From: Streptomyces iakyrus
GTDB lineage: Bacteria; Actinomycetota; Actinomycetes; Streptomycetales; Streptomycetaceae
NCBI RefSeq assembly: GCF_000717055.1
Contig: NZ_JNXI01000013.1
Location: 124,001-188,000, forward strand
Reading direction: 5' to 3'
Length of the DNA stretch: 64,000 bases
Shown: piece by piece, positions 26,295 to 34,898 of the stretch
How the letters are laid out: each line of letters starts with the position of its first letter
Position numbering within the stretch: position 1 is the stretch's first letter
The notes under the pieces: model-generated
What the model was told of the DNA's origin: nothing
The model's input: the letters and a program-made list of their open reading frames with translations, nothing else
The model's database searches: none
Position numbers and translations under genes: made by a program

Positions 26295-27797
26295 TCAGAG
26301 CGAACCGCCCGTGGCGCCCGGCCTGCCCCAGTCGACCGGCGGCCCGTCGAACTGGGCGGCCATGTGCCGTCGGGGGCGAGCCGCCGGACCGAGGACGAAG
26401 ACGTCCTCGGCGCCGTCGAGCACCCCGCCCGAGGGATCGTCGTCCCCGGACCGCCGCACCGGATCCCGCTCCGGCATGAAGATGTCACGCACGACCATGA
26501 CGCACAGGTACAGCGTCCCCAGCAGGTGCAGGGCGATGGCCCAGTGGTACCCGTCGGTGGGCAGCCCTTTGTGAGCGTCTCCGCTGGTCGTGTACGCGAG
26601 GTACAGCCAGATCCCCAGGAAGTACGCCACCTCGCAGGCCTGCCAGATCAGGTAGTCCCGCCACTTCGGCCGGGCGAGGGCCGCCAGCGGGACCAGCCAC
26701 AGGACGTACTGCGGCGAGTAGACCTTGTTGGTGAGGATGAACGCCGCGACGATCAGGAACGCGAGCTGGGCGAACCGCGGGCGGCGTGGGGCGGTCAGTG
26801 CGAGCGCCGCGACAGCCGCGCAGGACGCCAGCATCAGCAGCGTGGCCAGTGTGTTGACCGTGTCGGTGCTGAGCGGGTCGTCCGAGTTCTGGGCCATGAT
26901 CAGCCAGAAGGAGCCGAAGTCGACGCCGCGTTCCTGGCTGAACGTGTAGAACTTCGACCAGCCTTCGAACGCGAAGAGCATCACCGGCCCGTTCACCACG
27001 ACCCAGGCGGCGGCCGCGCCGCCCAGAGCCGTCCCGAACGCGCGCCATCTGCCCGCGCGCCAGCACAGCACCATCAGCGGTCCGAGCAGCAGGAACGGGT
27101 AGAGCTTGGCGGCCGTGGCAAGCCCCAGCAGCACGCCGAAGGCGAGGGAGCGGCCCCGTGACCACATCAGCATCGCCGAGGCCGTCAGAGCGACCGCCAG
27201 CAGGTCCCAGTTGATGGTCGCCGTCAGAGCGGCGGCGGGCGCCAGGGCGACCAGCAGGCCGTCCCAGGGACGCCGGGCGTGAGTACGGGTCACGCAGACG
27301 GCGATGACCGACGCACACACCATGAGCATTCCGGCGTTGACCATCCAGTACCACTGCTCCTGGTACTGGATGGTGCCGCTGCCGGGCGTGAGCCAGGAGG
27401 CGACCTCCATGAAGACACCGGTGAGCACCGGGTACTCCAGGTACTGCATGTCGCCGGGGAGCCTGTCGAAGTACGGCACGAGCCCGTCGGCGAAACCGCG
27501 CCCCTGGTAGAGGTGCGGGATGTCCGAGTAGCACGCATGCGTGTACTGGGAGCTGGCACCGAAGAACCAGGCACCGTTGTAGCAGGGCGCCTTCTGGACC
27601 AGTCCGAGGGCGAACATGCCGATCGCCACGAGCGCGATCACCCGCACGGGAGTCCACCAGGACGCCCCGAGCAGGGCTCGCCGCCCGAGCGGGCCGCCGA
27701 TCAGCTCGCTGCCGGCTGCGGCGACCTCGTCCTCCTTGGTCGGCCGCACCGGGTCCGGCTCGTGGACGCTCGCTCGCGTCGATTCTGCACTGGGCAT
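26295..27797 (-). CDS. Polyprenyl-phosphate-dependent mannosyltransferase-like membrane protein (GT87-like)
   Basis: About 500 residues with ten or more hydrophobic segments and a charged, cytoplasmic N-terminus. The order of short loops (CYSDIPHLYQGRGF, then LVPYFDRLPGDMQYLEYPVLTG) resembles GT87/GT-C sugar transferases, which use lipid-linked sugars outside the membrane. The start is set at ATG 27795-27797 (MPSAESTRAS). The frame to 27905 begins inside parS and is not trusted. Downstream of the class A PBP on the same strand, it probably takes part in envelope polymer assembly. Confidence 0.82.
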   Translation of the reverse strand: MPSAESTRASVHEPDPVRPTKEDEVAAAGSELIGGPLGRRALLGASWWTPVRVIALVAIGMFALGLVQKAPCYNGAWFFGASSQYTHACYSDIPHLYQGRGFADGLVPYFDRLPGDMQYLEYPVLTGVFMEVASWLTPGSGTIQYQEQWYWMVNAGMLMVCASVIAVCVTRTHARRPWDGLLVALAPAAALTATINWDLLAVALTASAMLMWSRGRSLAFGVLLGLATAAKLYPFLLLGPLMVLCWRAGRWRAFGTALGGAAAAWVVVNGPVMLFAFEGWSKFYTFSQERGVDFGSFWLIMAQNSDDPLSTDTVNTLATLLMLASCAAVAALALTAPRRPRFAQLAFLIVAAFILTNKVYSPQYVLWLVPLAALARPKWRDYLIWQACEVAYFLGIWLYLAYTTSGDAHKGLPTDGYHWAIALHLLGTLYLCVMVVRDIFMPERDPVRRSGDDDPSGGVLDGAEDVFVLGPAARPRRHMAAQFDGPPVDWGRPGATGGSL

Positions 27798-27833
27798 GCC
27801 GCACATCCTGCCGTACGTCCCTGGGAAAACGCC

Positions 27834-27867
27834 GAGGGCCGCCTTCCCAAGTGGGACGGCGGCCCCT
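27834..27867 (-). terminator. Probable terminator of the PBP gene
   Basis: A 16-base imperfect stem (27834-27849 with 27852-27867) lies 65 bp beyond the PBP stop, adjacent to two parS sites. Confidence 0.6.
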
Positions 27868-27904
27868 GTTTCACGTGAAACATCCTCGCGTTTCACGTGA
27901 AACA
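27867..27904. other. Double parS
   Basis: Two parS sites with perfect 14-bp cores at 27867-27882 and 27889-27904, 22 bp centre to centre, in the gap between the PBP and the GT87-like gene. Confidence 0.95.
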
Positions 27905-27932
27905 CCCAAGCCGGGCGATCTGTCGACGGCGG

Positions 27933-30587
27933 CTACCCCTCGGGGCCTCCGAAGATGCCTCCGTTGCCGTTGCCTCTGGTGTTGCCGCCGGTCTCGGCGC
28001 TACCGGTCGGCGTGGGCTGGGGAGTCACTCCTCCGTCCGTCCCACCGTTCTCCGTGCCGCCGTTCTCCGTGCCACCGTCGCTCTCGCATCCGAAGAACCC
28101 ACAGGTGTCGCTGGGCGTGGGCGACGGAGTCGAGCTCTCGCTGGGCGTGGGGCTCGGCGACTCGGTCACGGTCTCGCTGGGCTCCACGCTGGGCGTCGGC
28201 GTCGGTGACGGGGCACCCACCTCGTTCTGGATCTCGCCGATCTTCTCGGGCTCCGGGAAGCCGAGGTCCGGCTCGCCCTTCAGCGCGGCCTTCATGTACT
28301 CGGTCCACACCAGCGTGGGGACGTCACCACCGTGGATCGACTTCTCCCCGGCCGTGCCGTTCATCGAGAGCAGCTTGGCGCTCTTGGGGTCCTCGCGGAA
28401 CATCGCGACCGAGGTCGACAGCTGCTGGGTGTAGCCGACGAACCAGGCCGACTTGTTCTCGTCGGTGGTACCGGTCTTGCCGGCCGCCGTACGGCCCAGG
28501 GGGAGCGCCTTCGTGCCCGTACCGTTCTGGATGACGTTCTCCAGAGTGTCCGTGACGTTGTTGGCCACGATCTCGGGCATCGCCCGCGTGACCCTCGGCT
28601 TCTTGAAGCCGTCGATTTCCTCACCGTTGAACTTGACGCTGGTCACCGAGTACGGAGGGGCTTGCTTGCCCGCTGCGGCGAACGTCGCGTAGGCGTCGGC
28701 CATACGGATCGCACTGGGAGTCGACGTACCAAGCGCGAACGACGCGTTGAGCTCGGCGAAGCTGCTGTCCAGGATGCCGGCCTTCTCGGCCACGTCGGCC
28801 ACGTTCTTCATCCCCACGTCCATGCCGAGCTGCACGAACGGCGTGTTCACGGACTGCTCCATCGCCTTGCGCAAGGAGATGTAGCCCCAGGGGTAGTCAC
28901 TCTCGTTCTCCTGGAAGAACGGCGTGTTGTCCTTCTTCAGGACATAGGTCCCGTCGTTCTTCCTGACCTTGAGATGGTCGTTGCCGTTGTACTTGCTCAG
29001 CGGCGAGACACCGACTCCGTCGCTCTTGTACGTGCCGTGCTCCATCGCCGCCGCGAGCACGAACGGCTTCCACGTCGAACCGACGGGGACACCCGAGGTG
29101 TCCGCGTTGTTGTTGAAGTGGCCGTTCTCGTACCCGGCACCGCCGTAGAGCGCGACGATCGCGCCGTCGTTGGGCTTCACCGACGCCGCACCGAACTGGA
29201 CGTGCTTGTCCAGCTCGCGGTTCTTCGGATCGAGCTTCTCCTTCTCGACCTTCTTGACGGCCTTCGCCAGCGCCTCGACCTTCTTCTTGTCGAAGGTCGT
29301 CTTGATCTGGTAGCCGCCCAGGTCGAACTGCTTCTCGGAGATGCTCGAGTGATTCAGGACGTACTTCTTGGCCGTGTCCGCCAGGTAGCCGATCTGGCCG
29401 GTCATGCCCTTGGACGCCTTGCGGTCGTCAGGCATGGGGTACTTCTTGATCGCGTCCTGGTACTGCTTGTCCGTGATCCTCTTGTCGTTGTGCATCTGCT
29501 CGAGGATCCAGCCCCAACGCGCCTCGGAGCGCTTGCGGTTGGCGTCGGCGGTAGCGGTCTTGTCGATACCGTCGTTGCCCGCGGGGTCGTAGTACGTCGG
29601 ACCCTTGAGAAGTGCGGCGAGGAAGGCGCACTCACTCGGTGTGAGGTCCTTCGCCTCCTTGCCGTAGTAGGCCTGGGCGGCGGCCTGAATGCCGTAAGCA
29701 CCACGGCCGTAGTACGAGGTGTTCAGGTACCCCTGGAGGATGTCGTCCTTGGAGAGCTTCGTGCCCACCTTGATCGAGATGAACATCTCCTTGAACTTAC
29801 GGCTGACCGTCTGTTCCTGGCTCAGGTAGGTGTTCTTGACGAACTGCTGGGTGATCGTCGAACCACCCTGCGTGTCACCGCCCCGGGCCATGTTCGCCAG
29901 GGCCCGGGCGATACCCATGGGGTCGACGCCGGAGTCATCGTAGAAGCTCTTGTTTTCCGCCGAGATCACTGCCCACTGCATGGCCTTGGGGATTTTCGCG
30001 AGCGGGACGTTCTGCCGGTTCTGACCGCTGCCCGCCGCAACCATCTGGGTGCCGTCGGACCAGAGGTAGACGTTGTTCTGTGACGACGCAGCGGCGTTCT
30101 CCTCGTTGGGGACGCCCACCATGGCGTAACCGATGCCCGCCACAGCGACCAGGCTGCCGAAGAAGGCGATGCACAGTCCGGAGACGAGCTTCCAGGACGG
30201 CATCCAGCGCTGCCAGCCGTACTTGCCGGCGCGCGGATAGTCGATCATCCGCTTCTTGTCGGGAACGGCGGCCACGCGTCCTCTGCCCCGGCCGGGCCCG
30301 TTCGGGCCGCCAGGACCGGCACGCCGGCCACTCCGGGTCGGTTCGGCCGCTCTCCGGCGGCCGCCCCCCGTACTTCTCTGCGCCGCACGCCGGGCCTCGG
30401 CACGGCCGCCGTACTGACGCTCCTCACCCCCCGAGTCGTAGGAGTCCGACCCATAGGAGTCGGACGGAGACCCGGTGGCGCCTCGCGGTGCCGCACGGCG
30501 GCCGGAGGCCGAGCCGGACTGGCCGCGTCGGGCCGCGGCACGTCCGCCTCCCTGCGGCTGCGGCGGTTTGCGACGGTGCTCGCTCAT
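27933..30587 (-). CDS. Class A penicillin-binding protein (transglycosylase/transpeptidase)
   Basis: An 884-residue bifunctional PBP. A long, basic cytoplasmic tail (1-130) precedes one membrane anchor (about 133-158). The GT51 domain has SAENKSFYDDSGVDP with its catalytic Glu near 211 and GGSTITQQFVKNTYLS. The transpeptidase has SxxK as VGSTWKPF, SxN as QSVNTPF and KTGTT. The C-terminus is a Pro/Ser/Thr tail with SPTPSES and GGTENG repeats. It polymerises and cross-links peptidoglycan outside the membrane. The start ATG 30585-30587 follows GAGGAG. Confidence 0.95.
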   Translation of the reverse strand: MSEHRRKPPQPQGGGRAAARRGQSGSASGRRAAPRGATGSPSDSYGSDSYDSGGEERQYGGRAEARRAAQRSTGGGRRRAAEPTRSGRRAGPGGPNGPGRGRGRVAAVPDKKRMIDYPRAGKYGWQRWMPSWKLVSGLCIAFFGSLVAVAGIGYAMVGVPNEENAAASSQNNVYLWSDGTQMVAAGSGQNRQNVPLAKIPKAMQWAVISAENKSFYDDSGVDPMGIARALANMARGGDTQGGSTITQQFVKNTYLSQEQTVSRKFKEMFISIKVGTKLSKDDILQGYLNTSYYGRGAYGIQAAAQAYYGKEAKDLTPSECAFLAALLKGPTYYDPAGNDGIDKTATADANRKRSEARWGWILEQMHNDKRITDKQYQDAIKKYPMPDDRKASKGMTGQIGYLADTAKKYVLNHSSISEKQFDLGGYQIKTTFDKKKVEALAKAVKKVEKEKLDPKNRELDKHVQFGAASVKPNDGAIVALYGGAGYENGHFNNNADTSGVPVGSTWKPFVLAAAMEHGTYKSDGVGVSPLSKYNGNDHLKVRKNDGTYVLKKDNTPFFQENESDYPWGYISLRKAMEQSVNTPFVQLGMDVGMKNVADVAEKAGILDSSFAELNASFALGTSTPSAIRMADAYATFAAAGKQAPPYSVTSVKFNGEEIDGFKKPRVTRAMPEIVANNVTDTLENVIQNGTGTKALPLGRTAAGKTGTTDENKSAWFVGYTQQLSTSVAMFREDPKSAKLLSMNGTAGEKSIHGGDVPTLVWTEYMKAALKGEPDLGFPEPEKIGEIQNEVGAPSPTPTPSVEPSETVTESPSPTPSESSTPSPTPSDTCGFFGCESDGGTENGGTENGGTDGGVTPQPTPTGSAETGGNTRGNGNGGIFGGPEG

Positions 30588-30989
30588 CGAACGACTACTC
30601 CTCGGGCAGGCGCACCCCTGCGCGCCTGGAAACGGCGGCTGGTTTCCGGTCCCCCCGAAGTACGGATGCGGTCGGCTCCGCATTCATCGGTCCCGCATGC
30701 ACCCGTACTACACCGCAGACGACGACGCTCTCAGGCGTCACTCGGTTCCCGGTGATGTGCATGGCGCACAGACTACGCACCGCCAAAACCCGCCGAGCCC
30801 CAAAGTTCACCTCAAATCAGGCAACTCGCATCCGATGAATCGGTGATGTGACCCCGTTCACCCGACCCCCTCTTGTCGCATCCGGAAGGCCGTTCTATCG
30901 TCGTGATGTATCGAGCCGATACATCAGCTCGACACATCGGCCCGACACATCGGACGGATACATGCGCACCACGGCGAGAGGAGGCGACG
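30588..30989. promoter_or_regulatory. PBP/padR divergent gap with PadR-type operator repeats
   Basis: The gap holds a perfect palindrome GATGTATCG-AGC-CGATACATC at 30905-30925, then GACACATCGG at 30931-30940 and 30944-30953, and GGATACATG at 30956-30964. The ATGT/ACAT half-sites are those usually bound by PadR proteins. They sit 25-85 bp before the padR start, which fits autoregulation. No other feature is seen in 30588-30900. Confidence 0.65.
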
Positions 30990-31673
30990 ATGAGCCGGCG
31001 TTCCGGGATCCTCGAGTTCGCCGTACTCGGCCTGCTCCGCGAATCTCCGATGCACGGCTATGAGTTGCGCAAACGGCTCAACACATCACTGGGCGTGTTC
31101 CGTGCGTTCAGCTACGGGACGCTCTACCCCTGCCTCAAGACGCTGGTCGCCAACGGCTGGTTGATCGAGGAAACGGGGAACACCACCGAGGACGCCCTCG
31201 CCGCCCCCCTCGCCGGGCGCCGCGCCAAGATCGTCTACCGATTGACGGCGGAGGGTAAGGAGCACTTCGAACAGCTGCTCTCGCAGACCGGGCCCGACGC
31301 GTACGAGGACGAAACCTTCGCAGCCCGTTTCGCCTTCTTCGGGCAAACCTCACGCGATGTCCGCATGCGCGTACTGGAGGGCCGCCGCAGCCGGCTGGAG
31401 GAGCGGCTCGAGAAGATGAGTGCTTCCCTGGCCCGCACCCGGGAGCGCCTCGACGACTACACGCTCGAGCTCCAGCGCCACGGGATGGAGTCCGTGGAGC
31501 GCGAGGTGCGCTGGCTGAACGAGCTCATCGAGAGCGAGCGGGCGGGGCGGGACCTCAAGGGTCCGGCCACCGGGGAGCCCGCTTCGCGTGACACCACATC
31601 TGGAGCGTCGGGCGACCTGCCCCGACCAGGGGGCGACCCCCGGCCGGATTCGCCCGACGACACCGCCACGTGA
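30990..31673 (+). CDS. PadR-family transcriptional regulator
   Basis: A 227-residue protein with the PadR winged helix: [23 protein letters not shown], then [23 protein letters not shown] long helical C-terminal domain ([26 protein letters not shown]) mediates dimer formation. The start ATG 30990 follows GAGAGGAGG. It is 44 bp upstream of the inositol-phosphate synthase gene on the same strand, an association also known in mycobacteria (Rv0047c next to ino1). It probably controls that operon. Confidence 0.94.
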   Translation: MSRRSGILEFAVLGLLRESPMHGYELRKRLNTSLGVFRAFSYGTLYPCLKTLVANGWLIEETGNTTEDALAAPLAGRRAKIVYRLTAEGKEHFEQLLSQTGPDAYEDETFAARFAFFGQTSRDVRMRVLEGRRSRLEERLEKMSASLARTRERLDDYTLELQRHGMESVEREVRWLNELIESERAGRDLKGPATGEPASRDTTSGASGDLPRPGGDPRPDSPDDTAT

Positions 31674-31717
31674 GAGCCCACTCAGGGCCTCACTCGTACA
31701 CACAGGGAGCAACCGGA

Positions 31718-32800
31718 ATGGGTTCGGTTCGCGTAGCCATCGTCGGTGTGGGCAACTGCGCCGCATCGCTGGTACAGGGAGTCGAGTACTACAAGGACGC
31801 CGACCCGGCGTCCAAGGTGCCGGGCCTGATGCACGTCCAGTTCGGCGACTACCACGTCAGCGACGTCGAGTTCGTCGCCGCGTTCGACGTGGACGCCAAG
31901 AAGGTCGGCCTCGACCTGGCGGACGCCATCGGCGCCTCCGAGAACAACACCATCAAGATCTGCGACGTGCCCCGCACCGGTGTGACGGTCCAGCGCGGCC
32001 ACACCCTCGACGGCCTCGGCAAGTACTACCGCGAGACCATCGAGGAGTCCGCCGAGGAGCCGGCCGACGTCGTCCAGGTCCTCAAGGACAAGCAGGTCGA
32101 CGTCCTCGTCTGCTACCTGCCCGTCGGCTCCGAGGACGCGGCGAAGTTCTACGCCCAGTGCGCCATCGACGCCAAGGTCGCCTTCGTCAACGCCCTTCCG
32201 GTCTTCATCGCCGGCACCAAGGAGTGGGCGGACAAGTTCACCGAGGCGGGCGTCCCGATCGTCGGCGACGACATCAAGTCCCAGGTCGGCGCCACCATCA
32301 CGCACCGCGTGATGGCGAAGCTCTTCGAGGACCGCGGCGTCGTCCTGGACCGCACGATGCAGCTGAACGTCGGCGGCAACATGGACTTCAAGAACATGCT
32401 CGAGCGCGACCGCCTCGAGTCGAAGAAGATCTCCAAGACGCAGGCCGTCACCTCCCAGATCCGCGACCGCGAGCTGGGCGAGGGCAACGTCCACATCGGC
32501 CCGTCCGACTACGTCGCCTGGCTGGACGACCGCAAGTGGGCCTACGTCCGCCTGGAGGGCCGCGCGTTCGGTGACGTCCCGCTGAACCTGGAGTACAAGC
32601 TCGAGGTCTGGGACTCCCCGAACTCCGCCGGCGTCATCATCGACGCCCTGCGCGCCGCGAAGATCGCCAAGGACCGCGGCATCGGCGGCCCGATCCTGTC
32701 GGCGTCGAGCTACTTCATGAAGTCCCCGCCCGTGCAGTACTTCGACGACGAGGCCCGTGAGAACGTCGAGAAGTTCATCAAGGGTGAGGTCGAGCGCTGA
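31718..32800 (+). CDS. ino1: Inositol-3-phosphate synthase
   Basis: A 360-residue NAD-dependent enzyme that turns glucose 6-phosphate into inositol 3-phosphate, the precursor of mycothiol and phosphatidylinositol in actinobacteria. The N-terminal Rossmann motif is [18 protein letters not shown]. Further blocks are [32 protein letters not shown] and [13 protein letters not shown]. The length fits the short actinobacterial form. The start ATG 31718 follows GGGAG. Likely controlled by the upstream PadR gene. Confidence 0.96.
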   Translation: MGSVRVAIVGVGNCAASLVQGVEYYKDADPASKVPGLMHVQFGDYHVSDVEFVAAFDVDAKKVGLDLADAIGASENNTIKICDVPRTGVTVQRGHTLDGLGKYYRETIEESAEEPADVVQVLKDKQVDVLVCYLPVGSEDAAKFYAQCAIDAKVAFVNALPVFIAGTKEWADKFTEAGVPIVGDDIKSQVGATITHRVMAKLFEDRGVVLDRTMQLNVGGNMDFKNMLERDRLESKKISKTQAVTSQIRDRELGEGNVHIGPSDYVAWLDDRKWAYVRLEGRAFGDVPLNLEYKLEVWDSPNSAGVIIDALRAAKIAKDRGIGGPILSASSYFMKSPPVQYFDDEARENVEKFIKGEVER

Positions 32801-32834
32801 CGCGCCGCAACAGTCGCTCCTGCCAGGGCTGTGA

Positions 32835-32864
32835 GGGTCCCCGGGTCGTACGACCCGGGGACCC
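32835..32864 (+). terminator. Terminator after ino1
   Basis: A 30-bp perfect palindrome (15-bp arms) lies 34 bp after the ino1 stop. Confidence 0.85.
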
Positions 32865-32888
32865 TCCCCGTATGTGAGGCTGTGCCGC

Positions 32889-34151
32889 ATGGCCGTCGTC
32901 CGTGACCTGCGCGTCCTCCTGCGCTTCCAGGGCTTCCGGCGCCTGCTCGCCGTACGCCTGCTCTCCCAGGGCGCCGACGGTGTCTACCAGGTCGCGCTCG
33001 CCGCGTACGTGGTCTTCTCGCCGGAGAAGCAGACCTCGGCGGCCGCGGTCGCCTCCGCGATGGCGGTACTGCTGCTCCCGTACTCCCTCGTCGGCCCCTT
33101 CGCCGGTGTCCTGCTGGACCGCTGGCGGCGCCGTCAGGTCCTGCTGTTCGGCAGCCTGTTGCGTGCCCTCCTGGCCTTCGCGACGGCCCTGCTGATCCTC
33201 AGCCCGGCTCCGGACTGGCTCTTCTACGTCTCGGCGCTGTGCGTCACCGCGGTCAACCGCTTCGTCCTGTCGGGCCTGTCCGCCGCCCTGCCGCGCGTCG
33301 TCGACTCCGACCGCCTGGTCATCGCCAACTCCCTTTCCCCGACGGCCGGAACGCTGGCGGCGACCGCGGGCGGTGGCCTCGCCTTCGTCGTGCGCCTGGT
33401 GGTGGCGGACTCGGACGCCGCTGTGGTGCTCGTGGCAGCGGGGCTGTATCTGTGTGCCGCCCTGGCATCGCTGAGCATGGCCCGTGAACTCCTCGGCCCG
33501 GACCGGCCCTTGGCGCGCGAGCGGATCGGAACGGCTCTCACGGACACCGTCCGCGACCTTGCGGCGGGCGTACGCCATCTGGCCGCTCCGCAGCGCCGGG
33601 AGGCCGCCTGGGCGCTCGTGGCGATGTCGCTGATGCGGTTCTGCTACGGCGCCCTGCTGGTCATGCTGCTGATGCTGTGCCGGTACGCCCTCACCTCGAC
33701 CACGGACGACGGCCTCGCCCTGCTGGGCTTGGCATTGGGCGTCTCTGGCGCCGGCTTCTTCGCGGCGGCCGTGGTGACACCCTCGGCCGCGGGACGGCTC
33801 GGGCCGGGCCGCTGGATCGTCGTGTGCGCCGGGGCCGCGGCGCTGCTGGAACCCGCTCTCGGGCTGCCGTTCGCCACCGTCCCGCTGCTGGCCGCAGCCT
33901 TCGTCCTGGGGCTGACCACTCAGGGCGCGAAGATCGCCACGGACACCATCGTCCAGTCCTCCGTCGAGGACGGCTTCCGTGGCCGGATCTTCTCGGTCTA
34001 CGACGTCCTCTTCAACGTTTCCTTCGTCGGCGCGGCCGCCGTGGCCGCCCTGATGCTGCCACCGGACGGCCGATCCGTGCCCCTCGTGATCACGATCGCC
34101 GTTACCTACGCGGCAGTAGCTATGGCTATGGCCCGTTTTGGCCGCCAGTAA
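32889..34151 (+). CDS. MFS transporter
   Basis: About 420 residues with 12 hydrophobic segments and the cytoplasmic motif LLDRWRRRQVLLFGSLLRALL of the major facilitator superfamily. The group resembles macrolide-type or MFS_3 exporters (LRFQGFRRLLAVRLLSQGADGV at the start). The substrate is unknown. ATG 32889 follows GAGG and is chosen over GTG 32874. Its start is close to the ino1 terminator, so it probably has its own promoter. Confidence 0.9.
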   Translation: MAVVRDLRVLLRFQGFRRLLAVRLLSQGADGVYQVALAAYVVFSPEKQTSAAAVASAMAVLLLPYSLVGPFAGVLLDRWRRRQVLLFGSLLRALLAFATALLILSPAPDWLFYVSALCVTAVNRFVLSGLSAALPRVVDSDRLVIANSLSPTAGTLAATAGGGLAFVVRLVVADSDAAVVLVAAGLYLCAALASLSMARELLGPDRPLARERIGTALTDTVRDLAAGVRHLAAPQRREAAWALVAMSLMRFCYGALLVMLLMLCRYALTSTTDDGLALLGLALGVSGAGFFAAAVVTPSAAGRLGPGRWIVVCAGAAALLEPALGLPFATVPLLAAAFVLGLTTQGAKIATDTIVQSSVEDGFRGRIFSVYDVLFNVSFVGAAAVAALMLPPDGRSVPLVITIAVTYAAVAMAMARFGRQ

Positions 34152-34274
34152 GTGTCACATCAATGACACAGAGCCATTTCTGGCTACTGCGTTGTCAGTG
34201 GGGGCCGCTACCTTACGTGAGTCTTATCTCGCGACATGTTCGCGTCACTCACCATGTTCTAGGGGGACCCCCAA

Positions 34275-34787
34275 GTGACTACTCCGCCGCCCCAGGGCAA
34301 TCCATTCGCGCAGGGCCAGCCCGCGGCTGCACCCCAGGCTCCGTTCCCGCCCCAGGGCGGTTACCCCCAGCAGCCCGGGCAGCCCGGCTTCCCGCCCCAG
34401 GGCGCCGGTCCGTACGCTCCGGTCCCCCCGCAGCCGTCCGGCCGCAAGCTCAGCTTCAAGACGATCAAGAACATCGTCATCGTCATCGCTGTGGCGGGTG
34501 TGGCCATCGGCGGCTACATAGCCAGCCGGGACGACGCCAACACGGCCGCTGTCGGCGACTGCATGCACCGCGGCAGCACCAGCGACAACAACCCGGACCT
34601 CGAAGTCGTCGCGTGCGACGACGCCAAGGCCCAGTTCAAGGTGCTGGCCAAGATCGAGGGCTCGTACCTCACGCAGACGCTGGCCTCCAGCAAGTGCGAA
34701 GCCGAGGCCAAGGACTTCCAGTACACGTACACCGAGAGCGGTGACGGCAAGGACTTCCTGCTCTGCCTGAAGGACTACAAGAAGTAG
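34275..34787 (+). CDS. LppU/SCO3897-family protein
   Basis: A 170-residue protein. Its first 60 residues are a Pro/Gln/Gly-rich cytoplasmic tail with repeated FPPQG and GQP units. One membrane segment (IVIVIAVAGVAIGGYIA) follows, and then a small extracytoplasmic domain with four cysteines (GDCMHRG, VVACDDA, SSKCEAE, LLCLKDY). This is the pattern of the LppU/SCO3897 family, whose function is not known. The GTG start 34275 follows AGGGGGA. It ends before a parS-based palindrome. Confidence 0.85.
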   Translation: MTTPPPQGNPFAQGQPAAAPQAPFPPQGGYPQQPGQPGFPPQGAGPYAPVPPQPSGRKLSFKTIKNIVIVIAVAGVAIGGYIASRDDANTAAVGDCMHRGSTSDNNPDLEVVACDDAKAQFKVLAKIEGSYLTQTLASSKCEAEAKDFQYTYTESGDGKDFLLCLKDYKK

Positions 34788-34799
34788 GCAGACACGACG

Positions 34800-34831
34800 A
34801 GGGGCGGTGTTTCACGTGAAACACCGCCCCT
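34800..34831. terminator. parS-centred palindrome between convergent genes
   Basis: A 32-bp perfect palindrome whose core (34808-34823) is a perfect parS, TGTTTCACGTGAAACA. It follows the LppU-like stop by 12 bp. It can fold as a terminator hairpin in either direction and at the same time serve as a ParB site. Confidence 0.75.
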
Positions 34832-34857
34832 GGGTCTGTCTCCAGCATCTCTCCAGC

Positions 34858-34887
34858 GGGGTCATGTTTCCCGTGAAACATGACCCC
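34858..34887. terminator. Second parS-like palindrome, beyond the cca stop
   Basis: A 30-bp palindrome with one central mispair. Its core TGTTTCCCGTGAAACA (34865-34880) has one mismatch to parS. It lies 11 bp beyond the cca stop codon and is placed like a terminator for that gene. Confidence 0.65.
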
Positions 34888-34898
34888 GTTTCACAGCC

